Below, in pieces: positions 29,065 through 40,086 of a DNA stretch of 64,000 nt; the first letter of the stretch is position 1, and each line of letters begins with the position of its first letter. The DNA lies in contig NC_090718.1 in the NCBI RefSeq assembly GCF_040954835.1, forward strand, positions 15,887,532 to 15,951,531, read 5' to 3'. Source of the DNA: Lepisosteus oculatus. Its lineage: Eukaryota > Chordata > Actinopteri > Semionotiformes > Lepisosteidae. The notes under the pieces were generated by a model. That model was not told the origin of the DNA. It was given only the letters and a program-made list of their open reading frames with translations, and did no database searches. Made by a program: the position numbers and the translations under genes.

Positions 29065-29160
29065 ATACGCGAATCGATTACGTCAAAAGGAAGTCGCCCA
29101 CAGGGCTTGTGGGAAATGTAGTCTCTCTAGTGCTCTATAGTGCACTACAGAACACGTGCG
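29065..29160 (+). promoter_or_regulatory. CRE-half / ZNF143-like / E-box cluster, older copy
   Basis: ATTACGTCAAAAGG, GGGAAATGTAGTC (29110-29122; reverse complement GACTACATTTCCC, like the ZNF143/STAF site) and CACGTG (29153-29158) occur in this order. The same order and spacing recur at 33.65, 42.88, 49.93, 51.86 and 60.62 kb. Confidence 0.4.
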
Positions 29161-29574
29161 CAGCCCACGCGATCCGCAGATTTGATTGAGCATCAGAATT
29201 AATTATACAATTTCAGCGTATTTGTCGTGTCGCGGATTTCTATGTCTCTCTTACAAGACGGACTCGGCAGGAGCTGTTTCTTGCTCTCCGGAGTGAAGCT
29301 GCTCTGGGAAGAGACGAGCAAATCTTCAGACTCTTTGTAAATGAGACATCATGACAGCTGCGCCGACCTGCTCTTTATAGGCCTGTTGAACCTGTTTGAG
29401 TAAAGAGCAGGAGTCTTGTGTACCCCTGATTGTGTTATGTGTACTCGAGTGTGTATTTTTCTTTCTGTTTTCTGTTCTGTTTATTTCACAAGACGGACCC
29501 GGGCAGCAGCATGTGTCTGCAGCGCTCATCCTGCCTGCATATTTGCAAACTTTTCTCCTGTGTTTATTTTAATT

Positions 29575-29660
29575 TGTCAATAAAACGTGGTTGCCGGGGA
29601 AACGGTGCTGCAGAAGTTGTTGTGATCTGACCTCCAGCAGGTCAACAGGCGGCTTTTTTA
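29575..29660 (+). promoter_or_regulatory. AATAAA plus RFX-like repeat, older copy
   Basis: TCAATAAAACGTG is followed by GTTGCCGGGGAAAC (29590-29603), then CTGACCTCCAGCAGGTCAAC. This is the older counterpart of 34135-34240 and 52345-52440. Confidence 0.4.
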
Positions 29661-29940
29661 ATCTAATCTGCGAGAAAAACAGAAACTTAAGAAACTTGAG
29701 TCTAAAAAGCGCTGGCTGGAGTATTTTGTGGAAGAAACGGTGACTCGCAGGCTGTGGGACAGGACTATCAGGGACACATCAGCGCTGGACACCAGCCTCA
29801 CACCGCTGGGCTCACTGCACCATGAGCGAGTCCGTCGGCGCCTCCTCCTGCTGGGGTGTGTTACTGCAGGAGTGAGGAGTCTCCGGTCTCCGGTCGCGTC
29901 ATGATCTGCAAGTGGAGGCAGCGCTGGGAGCCTGGATTTA

Positions 29941-30141
29941 GTTCCTGGGGTGCTGTCTGTGTGGAGTCTGCATGCTCTGCCCCTGTTCTCATGGGTCTGG
30001 TTCCTGGGGTGCTGTCTGTGTGGAGTCTGCATGCTCTGCCCCGTTGTCATGGGTCTGGTTTCCTGGGGTACTGTCTGTGTGGAGTCTGCATGCTCTGCCC
30101 CTGTTCTCATGGGTCTGGTTTCCTGGGGTGCTGTCTGTGTG
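29941..30141 (+). repeat. 60-bp tandem repeat, about 3 units (SINE-derived)
   Basis: The unit reads CTGTCTGTGTGGAGTCTGCA, then TGCTCTGCCCCTGTTCTCAT, then GGGTCTGGTTTCCTGGGGTG with small changes. The unit corresponds to the middle of the tRNA-type SINE seen in reverse at 36630-36815. It abuts the start of the tandem duplication at 30142. Confidence 0.9.
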
Positions 30142-30179
30142 GATACCTGGTGAAGAGACGCAGTGAGTGTTTGTGTGGC

Positions 30180-30225
30180 CAGCTGCGTCAACTTCAATAA
30201 AACTGGCCTTTTGGTTTGTTTGAGT
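30180..30225 (+). promoter_or_regulatory. Terminal-exon-like polyadenylation site
   Basis: CTTCAATAAAACTGGCC is followed by TTTTGGTTTGTTTGAGTGCT, a GT-rich downstream element as in real cleavage sites. The same block recurs at about 35115, 47058 and 52915, each after the GATACCTGGTGAAGAG motif. Confidence 0.4.
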
Positions 30226-30912
30226 GCTGACTTGCTATGGTGTTTTTTTTCTCTATGTGAACAACACGTCCTACGGCCAACACTACCCACACAGGGGGTG
30301 TGTGCGTGACAGCTCCTCAGCTGCAGCAGGAGTCCAAGTGTGCACAGATTTCTTGTTGGGTTTGTTGTTTGAAGTTTCTGTTTGTATGTAGGAAGCAATT
30401 GTGCCATCGTGTGGTCCGAGTTATAGCACGCGACGAGAGCTCCCGAAGAGCGCCTGCCTCCTGCCCGATTCGACGTTTAAAATCATCACAGAACGAGAGG
30501 AGCCAACAGGAATGCAAGTCTCTTCTGGTGAGGAGCCTCCGACACAGCCCCCAGTACTGGGTGTGCAGAAAGAATCCTGTTCTACAGTTGTGGTGCGAAA
30601 TGGCCTCCAGTCCTTGTCAAATGCTGGGTTTCTCTGGACTGCAGTCCCCTCCGCATTTGGATGATTGTGATTGGTGTTGCTGTAGCTGTGCTGTCCTGAG
30701 ACTGACTGGTGTCAAGACCAGCTGTACTCTGGGATCAGCAGGGCCTAGTGGTGGTATGAATTGTGGCCTCTATTTCTCAGGTGTAACAAGTGTTTGATTA
30801 CTCTGTTCTGTATGTTTATCAATAGTGGGTACTGGCCTAATTCAGCCCTGCACTCGCTGTTAGCTGTTTTTCTCTGCGCAAGGAGGATGTTTCTACAAAT
30901 TGATTAGAGTTT

Positions 30913-31700
30913 CTACAGAGTGTACTCCTGGTCTGTGAGGGGACCCCACACTTCACTGCCGTATAGGGCAATGGGTTGGATTACACTTTCAGATATTTGG
31001 AGCCAAATTCTTGTTGGTGGGTTGACATTGAAGAGCCTCCTTCTTATTGCGTAGAAAGCCCTGAGTGCCTTCTCCCTCAGTGCCTTCACTGCCAGGTCAA
31101 AACTCCCAGAAGAGCTGATGGTGAGACCGAGATATGTGTAGCTGGATGTGTGCTCCAATGTGTTGTTGTTCAGTGTGAATTTGTACCTGTTTCCCTGAGG
31201 TCTGGCTTTCTCCTGGAAAACCATAACTGGTCTTGTCCAGATTGACTGGCAGTGCCCAGGTCTGACAGTCCTGCTCCAGCAGTGCCAGGCTCTGCTGTTC
31301 TGGGTCCAGATTGACTGGCAGTGCCCAGGTCTAACACTCCTGCTCCAGCGGTGCCAGGCTCTTCTGTTCTGGGTCCAGATGGGCTGGCAGTGCCCAAGTC
31401 TGACAGTCCTGTCCTAGTAGTGCCAGGCTCTGCTGTTCTGGGTCCAGATGGGCCATCAGAGCCCAGGTGTGAATGTGATGGGATGTGTGGCGGTTTGGTA
31501 GGAAGCCAGTCTGACTCTAATGCAGGACATTGTGCTCAGTAAGGAGGGCCAGTTATCAGATATTCAAGATACGACAGAGTTCCTTCCCCAGGTTACTGTT
31601 CACACTGAAGCCCCGGTACCTGTTGGGGTCGAGTCTGTCTCCATTCTTACAGACGGGCGTGATCAGTCCTTGATTCAAGGCCTCAGGGAAACAGCCGGCC
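30913..31700 (-). mobile_element. LINE reverse transcriptase fragments (minus strand), copy 1
   Basis: On the minus strand, the segment at about 31685-31545 reads GLITPVCKNGDRLDPNRYRG then NSNLGKELC, typical of the RT fingers. 31224-30913 reads YTYLGLTISSSGSFDLAVKA, then REKALRAFYAIRR and ALYGSEVWGP, typical of the region after the RT core. The catalytic part between is missing and a short tandem repeat sits there. Dead fragment; clade not assigned. Duplicated at 48124-48775. Confidence 0.75.
31225..31470 (+). repeat. Short tandem repeat of about 80 bp inside the LINE fragment
   Basis: About three units contain TGACTGGCAGTGCCCAGGTC and GCCAGGCTCTGCTGTTCTGG in copy 1. The copy 2 counterpart (about 48455-48560) has fewer units, so the array changed length after or during duplication. 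Confidence 0.8.
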
Positions 31701-32639
31701 GTCAGGACGAGGTTGAGGAGTTTGAGCAGGCTTTGCTGCAGGTCTGAGCTGCAGTTGGGTCAAGCGTTGTTGACTGTGTCTTGGCTACAGGCCTTTCGTG
31801 GTCTGAGAGTTGTCTGTTTGTGTATGTGCTTATCTTCTTTAGGGTGTGCATGTAGTGTCTAACCATCTCACAGTATGTGAGGCGCAGTTCAGAGTGGTGT
31901 GGTGTTGTTTTAGTTCTGGTAGTTCTCTTCAGTTGTTTCTGCACTCTGTATCAAACCATTTGATATTGTTTCTGAGTGTGTTTCATATGAATGTAGTCAT
32001 TTTGATTTTAAGGCTAGTTTCTCAAAAACATGGTTTAAATTTATGAACGATTTGTTGGTTTGATACAGAGCGTTTTGAAATGTAAGGGATCAAGTAATGG
32101 GTTTATTTGCTGCTGAAAAGAGAAGAAAGAAAAAAAAGAAATGAGACAATTAGCTTGTAATGAGTTTATAACAACAGTAATTAGATTCCTGCAAGGACTC
32201 TTTTCATTGTCCAACAACTGAAAGCTTTTAGGTATAAAGGAAGGGTCCTCTAATATTTGATGTGTGAGATTGTCGTTCTATTGGAGATGTTAGTGAGTCT
32301 GAGGATTCGTGTTAATATGACAATACTGCTACTACTATTAATAATGCAGCATGGCAAGACTTCTTTCAGACATTTCCCACCCCTCCACCTCAGTGAATCA
32401 CACATGTTAAACTTCCATCTCGTGTTCCAGATCAGACATGAGCAATCCTATATTACAAATACTTACCACCAGACAATTTAACCAGACAATAATTTAAGGA
32501 ATTATTAATTCAACAGTAGCAGCAGGACGAGTAAAGTGCCCCTCTGATGGCCGGTCAGTGGAATTAAACTGTTGACAGTTGGAGTTATATAGAGTTAGAG
32601 GTTGTTTTCACGGCACCAGCCGACTAAAGCAGAGACCTC

Positions 32640-33660
32640 CTTCCACTCCAGATTTTTTTTTTATTTGGGTGGGATCATCTGGAGTCTTGATTCCTTTCAC
32701 GGAGTCAGCAGTAGATACACAGCTGTTAGCATAGGAGGAGTACAGAAGAGGTGACAGCAGTGCTGGGGACCCTGGTATCTCTTCCACTGAGGACCCTCTG
32801 GCACAACCAGAGGTGTGAAATTGAAATTGTTTGGAAGGAATGGGAAGCTAAAGGCAGAGTCACAATCTCTGATTCATGTAATCAAAACAGTAAGTTCTTT
32901 CCTCAAGCAGCTTCGTTAGAACATTTTAAATAGATGTAAAAGTGTATTTACAGACTATATCAGCCCTTATCTTTATTAACCTGGTTAAATCTTTTTTTCA
33001 GAAGTGTAAATATATTATACTATGTACCCCTGATGGTATTATTGATGTGCTATAAATATACTCTTGTTTGTATTGTATCTATTTTTATTGCTACAATACA
33101 AATTTAAAATGAACTGCACTTTCGAGAAATGTCCACTGGGCGGCGCCAGAGATACACGAGTCTATGGCGGCGAGTCCAATAGCGCCTCCGTACAGATCCT
33201 CGTTGTGCAGAGATTTGAAAATCAATACAGATGATAACTGTGACGTTTGTGACAGCAACTCTGAAAGATAGCGTAAAGAAGGAAACTAATATTGACATTA
33301 CTTTTAAAGAAGTTAAATAATACTAAATTTTAAACCTATTGAAAGTAATATGAAAATATCGTTTGTATTTAAAAAAATATGATACTTCCACGATATAATA
33401 ATTAACGAAATGCTGTGAGAGGAGACCCATGTTTAAACACTTTAAAACGGATGTAAATGCGTCTGTACAGACAATTTGAAACATGTACGGACCTTATCTG
33501 CTTTTGTTTACTATTAAACAAGATTACTTGTTTAATCTTTTTCCATAACATGTACATGTATTATCGTATGTACCCCTGACTATACTCTGTGTTATATGTA
33601 TTCTTGTTTTTATGGCATGTATTGTTGTTATAATTAAAAATAAAAAGACGCGAATCGATT
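32640..33660 (+). repeat. AT-rich module with ATG-bearing block, copy 1
   Basis: Corresponds to 28400-29090 (older copy) and 50870-51880 (copy 2). Contains TACTATGTACCCCTGATG-type motifs, GAGAAATGTCCACTGGG (ATG 33129) and ATGGCGGCG (33163), the latter opening a 35-codon frame MAASPIAPPYRSSLCRD that continues with NTDDNCDVCDSNSER. The frame is shorter in copy 2. No known family. Confidence 0.45.
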
Positions 33661-33736
33661 ACGTCAAAAGGACGTCGCCACAGGGCTTGTGGGAAATGTA
33701 GTCTTTATAGTGCTCTGGACTGCGCTCCACACGTGT
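33640..33736 (+). promoter_or_regulatory. CRE-half / ZNF143-like / E-box cluster, copy 1 first instance
   Basis: ATTACGTCAAAAGG, GGGAAATGTAGTC (33691-33703) and CACGTG (33730-33735) follow in the same order as at 29065. Confidence 0.4.
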
Positions 33737-34134
33737 TCCGCAGATTTGATTGAGCATCAGAATTAATTATACAATGTCAGTGTATTTACCGTGTCGCGGA
33801 TTTCTATGTTTGTCTTACAAGACGGACTCGGCAGGAGCTGTTTCTTGCTCTCCGGAGTGAAGGTGCTCTGGGAAGAGACGAGCAAATCTTCAGACTCTTT
33901 GTAAATGAGACATCATGACAGCTGTGCCGACCTGCTCTTGATTGACCTGTTGAACCTGTTTGTGTAAAGAGCAGGAGTCTTGTGTACCCCTGATTGTGTT
34001 ATGTGTACTCTAGTGTGTTTGCAGCGCTCGTCCTGCCTGGTTTATCAACTCGACACAGAAACAGAACCCACTGCCGTCGTGTCTGTGGGTTTCTGAGCTC
34101 TCTTGTCTTGTTTGTCTCCTTTGTTTATTTTACT

Positions 34135-34240
34135 TTGTTAAATAAAACGTGGTTGCCGGGGCAACGGAGCTGCAGTAGTTGTTTGCCGGAGCGGGTCTGA
34201 CCTCCAGCAGGTCAACAGGCGGCTTTTTTAATGTAATCTA
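34135..34240 (+). promoter_or_regulatory. AATAAA plus RFX-like repeat, copy 1 first instance
   Basis: AAATAAAACGTG is followed by GTTGCCGGGGCAAC (34152-34165), an inverted repeat broken only at its centre, then the ACCTCCAGCAGGTC block. Confidence 0.45.
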
Positions 34241-34400
34241 AAAAGCGCTGGCTGGAGTATTTTGTGGAAGAAACGGTGACTCGCAGGCTGTGGGACAGGA
34301 CTATCAGGGACAAATCAGCGCTGGACACCAAGCTCACACCGCTGGGCTCACTGCACCATGAGCGAGTCCGTCGGGGCCTCCTCCTGCTGGGGTGTGTTAC

Positions 34401-35074
34401 CTGGGCTGCTGTCTGTGTGGAGTCTGCATGCTCTGCCTGTGTTCTCATGGGTCCTGTTCATGGGGTGCTGTCTGTGTGGAGTCTGCATGCTCTGCCCCTG
34501 TTCTCATGGGTCTGGTTTCCTGGGGTGCTGTCTGTGTGGAGTCTGCATGCTCTGCCCCTGTTCTCATGGGTCTGGTTTCCTGGGGTGCTGTCTGTATGGA
34601 GTCTGCATGCTCTGCCCCTGTTCTCATGGGTTCAGTTTCCTGGGGTGCTGTCTGTGTGGAGTCAGCATGCTCTGCCCCTGTTCTCATGGGTCCTGTTCCT
34701 GGGGTGCTGTCTGTCTGGAGTCTGCATGCTCTGCCCCGGTTCTCATGGGTCCTGTTCCTGGGGTGCTGTCTGTGTGGAGTCTGCATGCTCTGCCCCTGTT
34801 CTCATGGGTCTGGTTCCTGGGGTGCTGTCTGTGTGGAGTCTGCATGCTCTGCCCCGTTGTCATGGGTCTGGGTTCCTGGGGTGCTGTCTGTGTGGAGTCT
34901 GCATGCTCTTCCCCTGTTCTTATGGGTTCAGTTTCCTGGGGTACTGTCTGTGTGGAGTCTGCATGCTCTGCCCCTGTTCTCATGGGTCTGGTGTCCTGGG
35001 CTGCTGTCTGTGTGGAGTCTGCATGCTCTGCCCCTGTTCTCATGGGTCTGGTTTCCTGGGGTGCTGTCTGTGTG
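34401..35074 (+). repeat. 60-bp tandem repeat, about 11 units (SINE-derived), copy 1
   Basis: Same unit as 29941-30141, expanded to about eleven copies. Copy 2 has only about two and a third (52735-52874). Because 60 is a multiple of three, long repetitive frames of 235-289 codons appear in all three forward frames; these are not credible proteins. Confidence 0.95.
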
Positions 35075-35399
35075 GATACCTGGTGAAGAGACCCAGTGAG
35101 TGTTTGTGTGGCCAGCTGCGTCAACTTCAATAAAACTGGCCTTTTGGTTTGTTTGAGTGCTGACTTGCTATGGTGTATTTTTTCTCTCTCTGAACAACAC
35201 GTCCTACGGCCAACACTTCCCACACAGGAGGTGTGTGCGTGACAGCTCCTCAGCTGCAGCAGGAGTCCAAGTGTGCACAGATTTCTTGTTGGGTTTTGTT
35301 GTTTGAAGTTTCTGTTTGTATGTAGGAAGCAATTGTGCCATCGTGTGGTCCGAGTTATAGCACGCGACCAGAGCTCCCGAAGAGCGCCTGCCTCCTGCC

Positions 35400-36600
35400 C
35401 GATTCGACGTCTAAAATCATCACAGAACGGTGAGGAGCCTCTGACACAGCCCCCAGTACTGGGTGTGCAGAAAGAATCCTATTGTACAGTTTTGGTGTGA
35501 AATGGCCTCCAGTTCTTGTAACATGATGGGTTTCTCTGGACTGCAGTCCCAGTGCACTCCGCTTTGGATTTGCAGTGGTGTTTTCTACAATGGAAAACCC
35601 TTTGTTTGTACAGAATGGAAATGGCAGTCTGCATGTTTTAATAATCTAATGTGATCATGTACTACAGCTTAAACACTGAGCCAGGTGACGTTTGATTCTA
35701 AAAGATTTCTCTATCATTTCAGCGGCGCCTTGTCTGCGGCAGCCCGGCAGCTCCTCCTCCCTTCCAGCTGAGACTCTTCCCTCTCCAGAGGTGGGTTAGT
35801 GCTCTCAGGTCATCTTCTCTCACACAGCTGCGGGGCAGAAACGCTACTTCCACTGGGCAGAGAGCAGACGGGCAGTGGGAAGGGCAGCCCTGTGTTTGGG
35901 GATCAGGGCTGTCCCTGCTGAGGGATGCTTTCAGAGCCAAAGCAACTGGCTGGGTTATGAACTTTATGGTGTGATCCAAATATGACATACAAAGACAGAG
36001 AATGAGAAAGAAATAGTATTGCATGTATCTGATCAAAACAGTCTCTTTCAGACAAAACAAATATTGAACAAAAACTTAGTTGCAACACACTGCACTACAC
36101 TTTCTTCTAGGCTGACATTACTGATAGTTTGTGCTGTCTTCCTTTCAGTCTGCAGGGTGTGCATCTTTTTCCTCAGCTTCCTACACGAGGAATCAGTTTC
36201 TCCTGCCCTGGTTTCACTCCTTTATATCTCACAATCTTCTGCAGCTCCTGGAGGCTGACGACATGTTTGCTGTTTCTGAAAAATTGCTGACTGGCTCATC
36301 AGCACAATTGCTGATTCAAAATCCTTTACTCACATGTTGCCTTAGCCTCTGTATCACAGAGATGTCTTCTGGGTTGGGTAGATCGATAGTGTGCTTTTGC
36401 TCAGTTGCTCTGCTCAATGCGTGGTCTTTTAACTCCGGCTGGGTACGAGCACCTCACTCTCCACACGGCTTTCCAAGGCTCTGTCATCGTGTGTGAGGAT
36501 GTTGTGTAGCTCGTGAAACAGTTCCCCCATTTGAGCCCTGGATTTACTGGGTACTTGAATACCTGAATCTTGCCGTCAGTCCTGATCACCTTGTTTTTGT
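35400..36600. other. Unrecognised segment, identical in both duplication copies
   Basis: Open frames of 60-120 codons are preserved between copies only because the copies are nearly identical. No motif or family is recognised. Confidence 0.4.
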
Positions 36601-36629
36601 TCTGCAAGGACAAGGCACCTCCCCAGCAC

Positions 36630-36815
36630 TGAACACAAACTGATACTGGCGGGTTGATTGTGTTGTGGTGTGAGTTTGTGTCTGTGGGGGTGAGGTGTCC
36701 CCTGCAGCGCGAACAAACATGCAGACTCCACACAGACAGCAGCCCTGGAATCAAACCCAGGGCCCCGGTGCTATGAGGCAGCGATGCTAACCACTGTGCC
36801 GCAGTGTTGCCCCCT
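36630..36815 (-). mobile_element. tRNA-derived SINE, copy 1
   Basis: On the minus strand: GCGGCACAGTGGTTAGCATC, GGCCCTGGGTTTGATTCCAG (pol III B-box GGTTTGATTCC) and GCTGTCTGTGTGGAGTCTGC. This is the evident source of the 60-bp tandem repeat units. Duplicated at 54430-54615. Confidence 0.8.
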
Positions 36816-36829
36816 TTGAAAATGTCTGA

Positions 36830-36900
36830 CTTCCGTTTAATTTGAGGTCACAAGCTTATAAATGGTCTCACAACGTTTGTCTCATCTCAGGTTTCTCTGA
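36830..36900 (+). other. Acceptor-like module, first instance
   Basis: TTGAGGTCACAAGCTTATAA and ACAACGTTTGTCTCATCTCA, then G/GTTTCTCTGACC. It is homologous to 44405-44480, where the tract is a stronger acceptor (TTTGTCTCTTTTCAG). Repeated at 54630-54700. Confidence 0.35.
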
Positions 36901-37669
36901 CCAGGCCCAAGGACCTGTAGTCACTGACAGCTTCTGCAGTCTGACGGTTCATTTCAGTAGGCTGGAGGGATGGCGCAATTATCCTCAAATCAGTGAGTAT
37001 TGTTTTGCTCTTGTAACATGAAACATCAAAGAGAAGTCAACAGACTATTCCGTGAAACTGTTCAGACTGGCCCGTGGTGATTTTCTGGGTCCTTTAGTAA
37101 GCTGTCCGGGACTGTGTCATCGACACACTTTGTGAGAAGCCAGTCTGTGTGTTTGCTCTTGTGATCATTCGTGAACGAATGTAAGAGAGTGTAAGAGAGG
37201 GAGAAGATTCGGCCCTGGAGTGATCCAGTTTTCTATTTAACAACCTCAAACTGCAGGAGAGAAATGCTTCATTTCTAAGATGGAAATATAATCAGAAAGT
37301 ATAATTAGCCATTTGTGTATATCATGTCAAAAAATGTTTTATATATAAAAAGAATTTAGTAGAGACATTTGCTTAATAAGGCAGTAGAATAAATGTTGTG
37401 ATGCTGGTGTGATGGTGCTCTCCAACAAACTGATACAAATGGACAGAGAGACAAAGTGAGAAAGAAAATGTGTACATAACAGACATATATGCAGAATACA
37501 ATACAGTGCTGTAAAGTACAGTACCCTAGAGTGAAGATGGAAATCATTCATTCTGGTGCAGAAGAAATGAATCTGCTCTCAATGGTTTTCCTGTACAATT
37601 GGAACACGTTGTGAATTCTACATAATTCACAGAAAACAAAATAAACAACTCATTCACTCCCCTACTGTC

Positions 37670-37775
37670 CGTGACCCAGAGCTCAGTAATCATTTCACTA
37701 CTGAAGATCATGCAGTTTTTAATGCTTTTCATTTGAACATCCTACTTGTTAATATTTCCTCTTAGATGAGAATAT
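37670..37775 (+). repeat. Direct repeat of about 105 bp (first arm)
   Basis: GTGACCCAGAGCTCAGTAAT, TTTTTAATGCTTTTCATTTG and ATATTTCCTCTTAG recur with few changes at 38340-38450. Both arms are found again in copy 2 (about 55470 and 56140). Confidence 0.85.
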
Positions 37776-38339
37776 TCTCTTCGGCGTGTCTTTACAACTC
37801 TTCTCTTATTGCTCCTCTTGTCAGTAATCCGGTGTGAAAGCTCTCTCTGTCGGAATCAATGTCTTACCTCTCCGTCTTGTGTTTCAGGTCTCCTCTGGCT
37901 GCTGACCCTGCCGTCAGGACAGAACACATCCCGCACTGACCACACTGCTGGGTTTACTGTACGTGACAATAAAGAGCTTGAGCAACACATCTAATGTGAT
38001 CTCTGCACGCTTCCCGAGGAGGGTCCAGCAACGTTCTATATAGTGCACATCACCATCGGGATGAAAAACAAAAATCCCCAGTGGGAGTCCAGTCTTTCCC
38101 TGCTACGCAAATTGCTTTTCGTTAGGTGAGGTCGCAAGTTCTTATTGGAGAATGTTGTACAGTTTCTTAATGCAATAGGGCGAGTAAGACTGAAGTTCCC
38201 CCCGTGTTGGCCGATCAGTGGAACGAAACTGAAAAAAGCTCCTTGAAACTGTGATTCATACACTTATACACTGGCTCAGCATGGTGCTCACCTGCTGTCC
38301 TTGGGTGTCTGCTGAAATTTGATTTTTTTTCAGGAGCAC

Positions 38340-38450
38340 TGTGACCCAGAGCTCAATAATCATTTCAGCTACTGAAGATCATTCAGTTTTTAATGCTTTT
38401 CATTTGAACATCCTACTTGTTAGTATTTCCTCTTAGGTGAGAATACTCTG
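38340..38450 (+). repeat. Direct repeat of about 105 bp (second arm)
   Basis: Second arm of the 37670-37775 repeat, about 670 bases downstream. The sequence between shows no recognised gene. Confidence 0.85.
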
Positions 38451-38834
38451 GTACTTTTCTGGGTCTTAGTTGAGTGAGCTTTATTAGAATAATTGAACAA
38501 TACTTTCACCTCCACATAACACTCAGATTTTTCAAGGGTTAAATATGGGAGCCACGTTTCTTACATGTTTCCTTTTGTAAGTTGATTCACAAAGCTTTCA
38601 CCGCCTCCACTCCAGTGAATCACTTTGTTTAGCAAGTGATCAGGTGGAACAGTTTAATTTCTTCCTGCAAATAATGCCTTTTCCTTTTTCATCCCATTCA
38701 AGTCTCCGTCCTAGTTAGTCATTGTGATGTAGAACGGCAGTGGTCCAGTTGAAAGGTTCAAGGTTTCACTGTGTTTTAGAGTGCAGATAAAGAAGATAAT
38801 AGGAGAGGAAACTGGAAAAGCCGTGACTCTGTCA

Positions 38835-39430
38835 TTCCATTCAATTCAATTTATTTTCATATAGCACCTTTCACAACAAGGTTGCCCCAAGGCACTTAAC
38901 AATGCAGGTAAATATACATTTTGTGAATACAGAACTGAAGACAATGGAGGAAAGGAACCAAAGACTCAGTAAGGAGAATAAAATCCTCTAGGGGTCCAAG
39001 GTCAACTGGCTGCCCAACCCCTTTGGGCATGCTAACATTATATCATTAAAAAAAAAGAAAGAAATGAATGCGGGTATTAATCCATCCATCCATCACGTTA
39101 TCTGTATGTCAGTACCCCATGCAGGTCTCTGCAGACCAGCAGAATCCTCCTAAATGACAGCTGTATCCATGATGCCCCTCTTGGATCCATGGCACTGATG
39201 CAGCATTCAACTCACATGGTGCCCAGCCCATGACAGACAGTATTTCTCCTCTGCAGTATCCCTGCGAGGCAGGACAGGTGCCTGACCTCTGAGAGCCTTG
39301 TAAGTAAGTAGAAGGAGTTTGAAGTCCGCCCTGTACCCGAGAGGAAGCCAATGAAGAGAGAGAAGTATGGGGGTTATGTGGTCATTCTTTCTGCTCCAAG
39401 TAACAATTCTAGCTGCTGCATTCTGTAAGT
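38835..39430 (-). mobile_element. Dispersed repeat with L2-like tail, copy 1
   Basis: TTTATTTTCATATAGCACCT and AGGTTGCCCCAAGGCACTTA (minus strand: a GTGCCTTGGGG-ATATGAAAATAAA tail) resemble tails shared by fish L2-like LINEs and their SINEs. Further on, CCTGTACCCGAGAGGAAGCC and TTATGTGGTCATTCTTTCTG belong to another common fish repeat. Duplicated at about 56635-57230. Confidence 0.5.
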
Positions 39431-39431
39431 A

Positions 39432-40086
39432 TTCAAACTCTTTGCTGTGACAAATCTAACGTACTTTAGGCAGACAAAACGACCTTAAAAAGCCACATGA
39501 TTTTTAAGTAGTCTGTCTGTGTGTAGTAACAGTGGTTCACATTATTTCAGAACGTATACTCCCGTCTCTGTAACTTTCCTCAGTCAGCTATTGAACATTC
39601 TGTATTTACACCACGAATGCACTACTTTGTCTCGCGCGCGGTCACACTGGCCGTCCACAGGCACGGGCAGGAGCAGGGAACACGAGGCCGCTCTGTAGTG
39701 CCCCTGTGGCTCTCCAGCAGAGGGGAGCACTTTGCTCAACAGCCCTGAGCCAAAGGACCCAGTGATAAAGCTGAAAATCTGGCAAGTCCCCCAGTCTCCC
39801 TGGGGCGCTGAAGAGGATTTCATCTGATGCTGAGGTTCCTGTAACTCAACACAAAATTGAACACGGCGAGTTATGAGTTTGTGAAGAAGTGACAGCGGAA
39901 CAATGTCAAACAGGAAGTTAACCTACAGGAAAGAATGAATTGAATCTCTGATATTCAAGCATGCAGTGTGACGTCCACTGTCTATTCAAATCTACTCTGC
40001 AAGTCTTACAATTCTTTTTCATACACCGTCTCCTGGTTATTGTTTTGTGAGTGCTTGAACTGTTTCTCAGTAGAAATAAGACCGAT
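39432..40086. other. Unrecognised segment before the LINE remnant, copy 1
   Basis: No gene or repeat family recognised; a 79-codon minus-strand frame at 39584-39823 is repeated unchanged in copy 2 at 57382-57621, which reflects the recent duplication. Confidence 0.35.

Noticed and set aside
25200-30000. MHC-type S-X-Y promoter module
   Set aside because: RFX-, CRE- and CCAAT-like motifs all occur but are hundreds of bases apart rather than in the tight helical spacing of that module, and no MHC-like exon is present.
30300-30797. 165-codon frame repeated at 47215
   Set aside because: No recognisable domain; it crosses a polyA-like block and repeat boundaries and is preserved only through the duplication.
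34264-35133. Overlapping frames of 235-289 codons rich in LHALP, SVWS and CMLCP repeats
   Set aside because: They arise from a stop-free 60-bp tandem repeat open in all frames; unit number differs sharply between copies and the unit derives from a SINE.
35719-36754. Several 60-120 codon frames identical in both duplication copies
   Set aside because: Identity comes from the recent duplication, not from protein conservation; no domains or start contexts support them.
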